Source: an uncultured Eubacteriales bacterium
GTDB lineage: Bacteria; Bacillota; Clostridia; Peptostreptococcales; Anaerovoracaceae
Length of the DNA stretch: 14,925 nt
Direction: 5' to 3'
Assembly: GCA_902766915.1 (NCBI GenBank)
Contig: CACXFN010000080.1
Location: forward strand, 1 to 14,925
Shown in pieces: positions 14,494 to 14,925 of the stretch. Within the stretch, counting starts at the first letter, position 1. Each line of letters starts with the position of its first letter. The notes under the pieces are model-generated. The model did no database searches. It worked only from the letters and a program-made list of their open reading frames with translations, and was not told the DNA's origin. Position numbers and translations under genes: made by a program.

Positions 14494-14925
14494 GAATTAT
14501 TTCTTCCAATTCAATGGTGGAATTCTGAATTGTTTCAACCACAGAGTTTTCTACATAGGGTATTGCCTTCATAATGGTTCTTTCCACTGCGATTTTATCT
14601 GCGGAACCATGCATTTTTAGAATTGCACCCTTAACACCAAGAATAGGCGCACCTCCATATTCCGTATAGTCCAATTCCATTTTAATTCCCTGAAGTTCGT
14701 TTTTCAGAAGCATTGCTCCCATTTTAGTTACGCTGTTTTTAGTGAAACGTTTCTTCATTTCCCTTAAAACCATCAAACCCATTCCTTCGGTTAGTTTTAA
14801 AATTGCATTGCCGGTAAAACCGTCTGTTACAATCACATCACAAACCCCATCTTGGAGGTATCTTGCTTCAACATTGCCTATAAAATTTAGGTTACTTTTG
14901 GACAGGAGTTCATGGGCAGCCTTGG
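14486..14925 (-). CDS. plsX: Phosphate acyltransferase PlsX, C-terminal part (partial)
   Basis: The gene runs off the right edge; 145 C-terminal residues are visible and the upstream half is missing. PlsX turns acyl-ACP and phosphate into acyl-phosphate, the substrate of PlsY. The visible part reads ELLSKSNLNFIGNVEAR, then VIVTDGFTGNAILKLTEG, then DYTEYGGAPILGVKG and KMHGSADK, all typical PlsX blocks. A GTG at 14836 lies in the middle of the conserved region (the first Val of VIVTDGFTGN) and is not the start; the frame is open to the edge. The TAA is at 14488-14486. The next gene is rnc, with no acpP between. Confidence 0.95.
   Translation of the reverse strand, partial: KAAHELLSKSNLNFIGNVEARYLQDGVCDVIVTDGFTGNAILKLTEGMGLMVLREMKKRFTKNSVTKMGAMLLKNELQGIKMELDYTEYGGAPILGVKGAILKMHGSADKIAVERTIMKAIPYVENSVVETIQNSTIELEEIIHG

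Noticed and set aside
14486..14836. plsX starting at the GTG at 14836
   Set aside because: The frame stays open to the window edge and the upstream residues match the PlsX family, so the GTG is internal and the gene is simply cut by the edge.
1..14925. Mobile element, defence system, CRISPR array or biosynthetic cluster
   Set aside because: All sizeable genes have housekeeping or regulatory assignments, and I saw no transposase, integrase, long terminal repeats or spaced repeat array.

Overview
This AT-rich window looks like ordinary chromosome from a Gram-positive anaerobe of the class Clostridia. Lachnospiraceae or a close relative is my best guess; it rests on gene order and protein style, since no rRNA is present. 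Support comes from the low-GC coding style, the plsX-rnc-smc-ftsY gene order, an FtsY without a long acidic N-terminal domain, and a perfect HrcA/CIRCE heat-shock operator. I see no phage, insertion sequence, CRISPR array, tRNA or rRNA, and no gap between genes longer than 300 bp.

Left part (1-2330). The end of a homoserine dehydrogenase gene and a small SEC-C zinc-binding protein are on the plus strand. They converge on nth (endonuclease III, minus strand). nth is divergent from a GntR/FCD-type transcription regulator (plus strand). Their 141-bp intergenic region has a strong plus-strand promoter, two palindromes (one covering the -35 box) and three 11-bp tandem repeats just before the regulator's start codon.

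Right part (2361-14925, all minus strand). In transcription order this holds plsX (partial), rnc, smc, ftsY, der, plsY, miaB and an M50 membrane metalloprotease, then clpB as a separately controlled unit. The first eight genes are 3-40 bp apart or overlap, and I see no internal promoter or terminator, so they look like one housekeeping operon. It joins phospholipid synthesis (PlsX and PlsY, the two steps that make lysophosphatidate), RNA processing (RNase III), chromosome organisation (SMC), membrane protein targeting (FtsY), 50S ribosome assembly (Der) and tRNA modification (MiaB). acpP, which often lies between plsX and rnc, is absent.

clpB is preceded by a compact heat-shock control region. 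It has a perfect CIRCE inverted repeat overlapping the -35 box, a good -10, a degenerate CtsR-like box just downstream of the predicted start of transcription, and a 13-codon leader ORF whose stop overlaps the clpB start codon. The CIRCE hairpin is followed by a T run, so it may also terminate transcription from the upstream operon.

I find no convincing undescribed multi-gene system here. The most interesting signals are regulatory: the clpB leader and the nth/gntR intergenic region.
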